Source: Psychromonas marina (GTDB taxonomy: Bacteria > Pseudomonadota > Gammaproteobacteria > Enterobacterales > Psychromonadaceae). Taken from it: a DNA stretch of 64,000 nt. The notes below the pieces were generated by a model. The model saw only the letters and a list, made by a program, of their open reading frames with translations. It was not told where the DNA came from and did no database searches. Below are positions 59,756 through 64,000 of the stretch, in pieces (position 1 is the first letter of the stretch; each line of letters opens with the position of its first letter). Where the stretch lies: the NCBI RefSeq assembly GCF_030161115.1, contig NZ_BSPQ01000015.1:62001-126000 (forward strand), written 5' to 3'. The position numbers and the translations under genes are program-made.

Positions 59756-60446
59756 GGTTCTCGTCAGTTGTGTAAGAATTTAAGATTGGCAGGCTTCAGT
59801 GTTGGGCGTTATCGTACTCGCAGTATCATGCGTAAGCTAAAGCTAGTCGTGAGACAGCGTCAGGCATATAAAATAACAACCAAGCGCAAACACAGTGATA
59901 GCGTTGCCGATAATCTATTAAGGCAGCAGTTTAATCCTAAGTACGCAAACTTAGTTTGGGCAGGTGACGTCACCTATTTGAGAACCAATCAAGGCTGGAT
60001 GTATTTAGCCGTCGTCATGGACTTATACTCTCGTGAGGTTATCGGTTGGTCACTATCAAAACGCATGACGGTTGATTTAGTTGAGCGAGCATTACAAATG
60101 GCGATTAACATCAGACGACCTGAGCCTGGGTTAATGTTTCACAGTGATCGTGGTTCTCAATATACAAGTGGACGATTTACTCAGTTACTGAGCAAATATA
60201 AAATAATAGCCTCAATGAGCAGTGTTGGAGCTTGTTTAGATAACGCAGTTGTAGAACGATTTTTTGGCAGTTTAAAGAATGAATGGTTATTAAATGTTGT
60301 TCACTTAACACGTGATGCAATGAAGATGGATGGATGCTGAAGAATATATCCGTTATTACAACCACGAACGGCTTCATACAACACTCGGCGACTTAACGCC
60401 GATTAACTATGAAAATTTACAAAGTCAGGTGTCCGGTTGGGCTTGA
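59756..60446 (+). pseudogene. IS3-family transposase OrfB, deleted and frameshifted
   Basis: The integrase core is recognisable: VWAGDVTYLRTNQGWMYLAV, FHSDRGSQYTS and VVERFFGSLKNEW carry the DDE residues. The roughly 75-80 N-terminal residues usual before GSR-type sequence are missing; the frame begins only a few bases after orfA. Near 60330 a 4-base duplication (ATGGATGG) shifts the frame, so the ORF stops at MKMDGC. The true end YNHERLHTTLGDLTPINYE continues in another frame to 60446. It is inactive. Confidence 0.9.
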
Positions 60447-60454
60447 CCAGAATA

Positions 60455-60522
60455 CCCCATGTGTACATAGAAAATACCGAAGAGGTGAATAAGCTAATCA
60501 ATAATAAGCTTTTCTTTTTCAT
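60455..60522 (-). pseudogene. Signal-peptide fragment of a gene cut by the IS3 element
   Basis: ATG at 60522 with a GAGGGGAT site begins MKKKSLLLISLFTSSVFSMY and runs into the IS right end after 22 codons. This is an N-terminal secretion signal whose mature part has been lost or displaced. Confidence 0.55.
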
Positions 60523-60983
60523 ATATCCCCTCTATTTTTAAAATATTACCTTATAATTTTTATAGGTTAAAATAATTTAAACTACCTGCGAATTGTTCCC
60601 CCTCATTAAACGGATATAAAGTTGACTATTATTACGAAATGAAAGCCAACTGCATTTACTATGCAGCTCTTTCCGCTTAGATTGCACTTAAAATGACTAT
60701 CGCTTCAATGCAACAACTCTTTTTAACATCAGCCTAAATAACAGGAACAGTGTTTTGGGAAAACCTATAAGCTTTCCCAAAACATAATTGATTGTTCCCA
60801 AAGCTCAAGAAACTGCAACCACAATCACATAAACAAATAAATCCAATCTTTTCATCACAACAACCATCGAGAAACAATAGCCAGAACAACATAAGATAAA
60901 GCAATCCCAAAATACGTATTAATCCACCTTTTCTTATGCAAGCACAGGGTTATACCTATGCTTTATGAGCGACTTTTTAGGGG
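60523..60983. other. Gene-free stretch with hairpin
   Basis: About 460 bases without a supported ORF. GTTTTGGGAAA (60752-60762) pairs with TTTCCCAAAAC (60773-60783) as an 11-bp hairpin lacking a T-run. Its position past the lipoprotein stop makes a terminator role possible. Confidence 0.4.
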
Positions 60984-62603
60984 TCACTTAGCAACATGAC
61001 AGATTGGCTTCATCGTACTATGGAGGTGAATGTCTTCAATAAAGTCATTCGCGTAGTAGTAACTATTAGGCTGCCAGTGGTCGACTCCTGCAATCCAAGA
61101 CCTAAAAAACGAACCCTCACCCCCTAACATTGCACCTCCGATTGACGTCAGACCTACGTACATGTCCCACGTCGGTTCTTCTGTCGGGGGTCTTGGGTAT
61201 TCGATGGGACCTTCTCCTGGCCATCCTTCAGTCATACCTTCGAGTTTAGCACCTGCTCTGTATTCGAGGGTCGTACCATTTGGTGAAAAGGCCTCCAGTC
61301 CAGTGTCCATCTGTTTACTCTCTTTGAACGTATCCACTAAATTCAACGAGACTTCCGTCATCACCGCATCTATTTCATGAATCGTTTTTTCCTCCACGTC
61401 CCACTTTTTACCGTTTGGTGCTGGTAATATCATGTCGAGCCTTTCGCAGAAAGCTGCATAGTCAGTCTTAGCAGACATGAATAAGCATGTGTTCAGTCTA
61501 TGCAATTCAGGATTAATAGCTGTCTGCAGGTCATCAGGATCTACCGGACTGCACCTTTGCCACCTGACTTCTGGCGGGAACTTACCTACCTCAGTTTCCG
61601 TGGGCGGTGTTGTTATGTAAAATGAACTGGTTTCATATATGCTCATGATACCGTGCTCTGGTTCAATCGTCACACTCAAAGAACCAACGTCCATTGCCCC
61701 CTTACCATCCGATACTAAATAACTCACCCAGTGATCTCCAACTGCGGCTTTAAGCGTAATGCTCTTATCGTCCAATGGAGAGAGCGTGACGTTCGCGGTC
61801 AGACTAACTACATCAGTAACCGAAAAATCTGTTGCACCAGAAACATAAGGAGTAACATCAATAACATCATCTTTGTTTGAGAACACATGAGTACCTTTTT
61901 CGGCTACTATCGGTGTCGTCGCAGTATTAGCCACTGAAATATTTACCTGGCCAATCTTTGTATCACCAGTCGTGTCAACCAGAGAATATAATATCTGGTC
62001 TAGCCCGATTGAACGCCCTGTATACGTTATCTCATTAGCTTTAATCTCGACCTTGCCGTCGCCGTAAAGAATAAACTCTGAACTCAGTTCATAACCGACT
62101 TCAGGGGTAATCTCTATAACAACAGACTCGTTAATAAGCTGAGCAGATGCAAGCGGTTCTAAGACAGGTTCATCGGTGCTTGAGATGACAATCAATTTAC
62201 CCGACGCATGCTCACCCGTAATGCGATCCATTAACGTGTATTGATATTCACAGACAGCACTATCTATTTGCAATCCAAACCCAACTTCTTGCTTTTCTAC
62301 TAAATTACACTGTCCTGTATCTTCATTTTCAATGGCATCAATGAGCTTTAAATCGCTTAGCTCAAGTGATGTAGGGTCATCTGCTGACTCAACATAAGGC
62401 AACAAACTTACAAAACCCGGCTCAAATGGGGGCAACGTTTTCAAGGCATTGGTAGCAACACGTAAACGCTTCGTACCATCTTCATTATTATCTTGGGGGC
62501 TATGGCAAGCGACTAACAATGTCGTTAATAAAGCACTGACCGCCATTTTTATTTTAATTCTCATTTTCATTTTCATTATTTTCATTATTTTCAAAAAACT
62601 CAT
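60984..62603 (-). CDS. Large surface lipoprotein with beta-sandwich-like repeats
   Basis: This frame encodes up to 539 residues of unknown function. Several Met codons are possible starts; MKMRIKIKMAVSALLTTLLVAC gives a good lipoprotein signal with LVAC lipobox. The middle has Ig/cadherin-like repeats (GQVNISVANTATTPIVAEKG, HWVSYLVSDGKGAMDVGSLS). The C-terminal 200 residues begin at YITTPPTETEVGKFPPEVRW, contain QRCSPVDPDD and end MKPICHVAK. The 63240-64000 gene shares this C-terminal architecture. An adhesin-like or cargo surface protein is likely, but this is inferred from domain look only. Confidence 0.7.
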   Translation of the reverse strand: MSFLKIMKIMKMKMRIKIKMAVSALLTTLLVACHSPQDNNEDGTKRLRVATNALKTLPPFEPGFVSLLPYVESADDPTSLELSDLKLIDAIENEDTGQCNLVEKQEVGFGLQIDSAVCEYQYTLMDRITGEHASGKLIVISSTDEPVLEPLASAQLINESVVIEITPEVGYELSSEFILYGDGKVEIKANEITYTGRSIGLDQILYSLVDTTGDTKIGQVNISVANTATTPIVAEKGTHVFSNKDDVIDVTPYVSGATDFSVTDVVSLTANVTLSPLDDKSITLKAAVGDHWVSYLVSDGKGAMDVGSLSVTIEPEHGIMSIYETSSFYITTPPTETEVGKFPPEVRWQRCSPVDPDDLQTAINPELHRLNTCLFMSAKTDYAAFCERLDMILPAPNGKKWDVEEKTIHEIDAVMTEVSLNLVDTFKESKQMDTGLEAFSPNGTTLEYRAGAKLEGMTEGWPGEGPIEYPRPPTEEPTWDMYVGLTSIGGAMLGGEGSFFRSWIAGVDHWQPNSYYYANDFIEDIHLHSTMKPICHVAK

Positions 62604-63239
62604 CGGTTATTCAAAAACCAAGAGGGCAGTCCTTCGCACTAAAAAACATACTTGATAAGTACCACAATGACCTATCAACGATTTAAAACGGGCCTAACTT
62701 AAATTGTGTGTCGTAAGTTTTTCTCAAATAGACTCCCGTCGCATTAAGGCGTATTAATACGCACATAAAGTATAAGTAGCTATCACCCCACCTCACAACA
62801 GTCAGTACTAATTGATATTCGCATCATTTAAAAACAGTGTGTCTATATCGTTATTGTGAAGCTCACGTTGCTTTAATTAGCTTTAGATAAAACCTAAACA
62901 ACAATAAAATAATCTCACCATCTATGTTCACTCACCTTTCTTTATCTAAGCACTGGTTTTATTGTCGTTTCATCAGGGACAGACAGACACCACCGAAACA
63001 GCAGTTGCTGTGACGCCGGAATAGCTGTTAAATGCGTGAACTATCTGTTTTGCATTCGTGTCAGATGATATATCGAATGTTTTTTCTTTTTCTGAAGTAT
63101 CTAATGATAGGCCTTGCTTGCGCCAGTACAGTTCATCCGCCTCTGCGACAATAAGCTGATGAAAATTTAACCGTTACCTCAGCGTGCTTCCTAGAGCACG
63201 CTGAAAAATAGGGCTAATAGTTTATATTCCTCTCGGCAA
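62604..63239. other. Spacer between lipoprotein paralogues
   Basis: About 636 bases with no intact ORF. It contains a flagellin-like fragment (62973-63173) and a hairpin (CAGCGTGCT / AGCACGCTG at 63180-63203) after the 63240 gene, without a T-run on the minus strand. Confidence 0.45.
62973..63173 (-). pseudogene. Fragment resembling a flagellin-type central region
   Basis: About 66 codons read RLNFHQLIVAEADELYWRKQ to the end VVSVCP and a stop. TFDISSDTNAKQIVHAFNSY followed by SGVTATAVS resembles the FDI...A..I..AIN...GVTATA pattern of flagellins. No start is visible. It could also be part of an unknown filament-like protein. Confidence 0.35.
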
Positions 63240-64000
63240 CTACTTATCAACATAGCACATGGGTTTAATTGTGCTTGATAAGTGCTTACCATTTACTGCC
63301 CCGGCAGAATACCCGACATTTCCGTCTGAAATTCTCCACTGATAAAATGATAAACGCGTATCGTACGTTAATGGCCCTAGAGATGGAACGCCAGCTATGA
63401 GTTCAACTCCTGGATTGCCAGGTGCGTACTCAACATACTCATCACTGTCATACTCGTTAGTCGGGTCCATACCTCCTATAAGCAGAACATTGGAATGCTG
63501 AGCGAAATTGTTTGTAAAGTCTAAAGCTGCACTAAACCTTGCGTCGGAGACCTCGTTATTTTGTTCTCTAAAAAATGATTGGATGTACATACCGAATTGA
63601 CTGACCGCGTTATAATTCTCTCCATTAAAGCCGTCTTCTGGTCCATGCTTCCATGTCCCACCATTTGGGGCAGGGATAACCTCATTCATCGTCTGACAAT
63701 ACGCCTCAATCTCTCTATCTCTACTACTTAAGCACGCAAACTCCTCTAATAGATCATAGTTAGCAGCGTATATAATAGGTCCATCTACTTTTTCGGGCAA
63801 TACAGGACTACATCTGCGCCACCTAACTCCCGATGCGCTGAACTTATCCGTTTCGGCAGCTCTCGGTGGTGTCGTTAAGTAATGGTTCGGTGTTGATATT
63901 ATCCGCATATTGCTGTGTAGAGATGGACTTTGCACTGTAACCTTGATTTGACCGACGTCGAGCGCCCCCTTGCCATCGGAAACTAAATAGCTCAACCAAT
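63240..64000 (-). CDS. Lipoprotein paralogue, N-terminus beyond window
   Basis: The frame is open to the right edge (WLSYLVSDGKGALDVGQIKV and on), so its start lies outside. About 253 residues are visible and end IKPMCYVDK. It shares SYLVSDGKGA-DVG, YLTTPPRAAETDKFSASGVR and RRCSPVLPE with the C-terminal half of the 60984-62603 lipoprotein. The central parts diverge strongly, as expected for surface proteins under diversification. Its function is unknown. Confidence 0.75.
   Translation of the reverse strand, partial: WLSYLVSDGKGALDVGQIKVTVQSPSLHSNMRIISTPNHYLTTPPRAAETDKFSASGVRWRRCSPVLPEKVDGPIIYAANYDLLEEFACLSSRDREIEAYCQTMNEVIPAPNGGTWKHGPEDGFNGENYNAVSQFGMYIQSFFREQNNEVSDARFSAALDFTNNFAQHSNVLLIGGMDPTNEYDSDEYVEYAPGNPGVELIAGVPSLGPLTYDTRLSFYQWRISDGNVGYSAGAVNGKHLSSTIKPMCYVDK

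Larger units (their letters stand above)
59398..60454 (+). mobile_element. Defective IS3-family insertion sequence
   Basis: Terminal inverted repeats are TATTCTGGTCTAATTGAACT-GGACAC at the left and GTGTCCGGTTGGGCTTGACC-AGAATA at the right. The element contains orfA and a broken orfB. It interrupts an IS256 transposase on the left and a signal-peptide gene on the right. No target duplication is seen, so flanking DNA was rearranged after insertion. Confidence 0.88.

Overview
The window looks like the chromosome of an AT-rich marine gammaproteobacterium. Gene content, protein similarity recalled from memory and the low GC suggest the Psychromonas / Vibrio / Shewanella neighbourhood, but no rRNA is present and the genus is an inference. 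The left 49 kb is a dense, mostly minus-strand sugar-catabolism region. The right 14 kb is a gene-poor genomic island next to an initiator tRNA.

Region 1 (1-12.2 kb) handles xylan. It holds a XylR-like regulator cut by the window edge and an oligosaccharide ABC importer (binding protein, two permeases, two MalK-type ATPases) with a LamB-like porin. A GH10 xylanase lipoprotein and xylose isomerase XylA follow. Region 2 (12.5-19.4 kb) has Edd and gluconokinase, an intracellular GH43 beta-xylosidase, an EamA transporter and a GntR-type LacI regulator with recognisable operators. Two decayed gene ends follow. Region 3 (19.4-23.8 kb) has a PHP-domain protein, a chemotaxis receptor and a Gfo/Idh/MocA oxidoreductase.

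Region 4 (23.9-31.2 kb) has the xylB-tal-tkt operon, divergent xylR and galM. An isomerase of the fucose/arabinose isomerase superfamily follows at 31.3-32.8 kb. Region 5 (33.5-36.8 kb) is galETK behind a LacI/GalR-type palindrome. Region 6 (37.6-46.4 kb) is a nucleoside catabolism cluster: tal2, nupC, deoC, deoB, deoD, cdd, tkt2, udp. Extracellular xylan is cut, imported as oligomers, hydrolysed inside the cell, isomerised and phosphorylated. The xylose and nucleoside pathways both deliver pentose phosphates to the non-oxidative pentose phosphate pathway, and each has its own transketolase and transaldolase.

Region 7 (47-50.1 kb) has a Cys-rich protein of unknown function, a DUF1097 membrane protein and a decaying tandem array of initiator tRNA-fMet genes. 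The last tRNA copy is cut in the anticodon stem at 50117, and foreign-looking DNA begins there. Region 8 (50.1-64 kb) opens with a 1798-residue protein that carries a canonical tyrosine-recombinase domain near its C-terminus and, apparently, a second diverged one in its middle. Small orphan ORFs, IS256 and IS3 remnants and two related surface lipoproteins follow. The recombinase and the tRNA junction are the most unusual part of the window.
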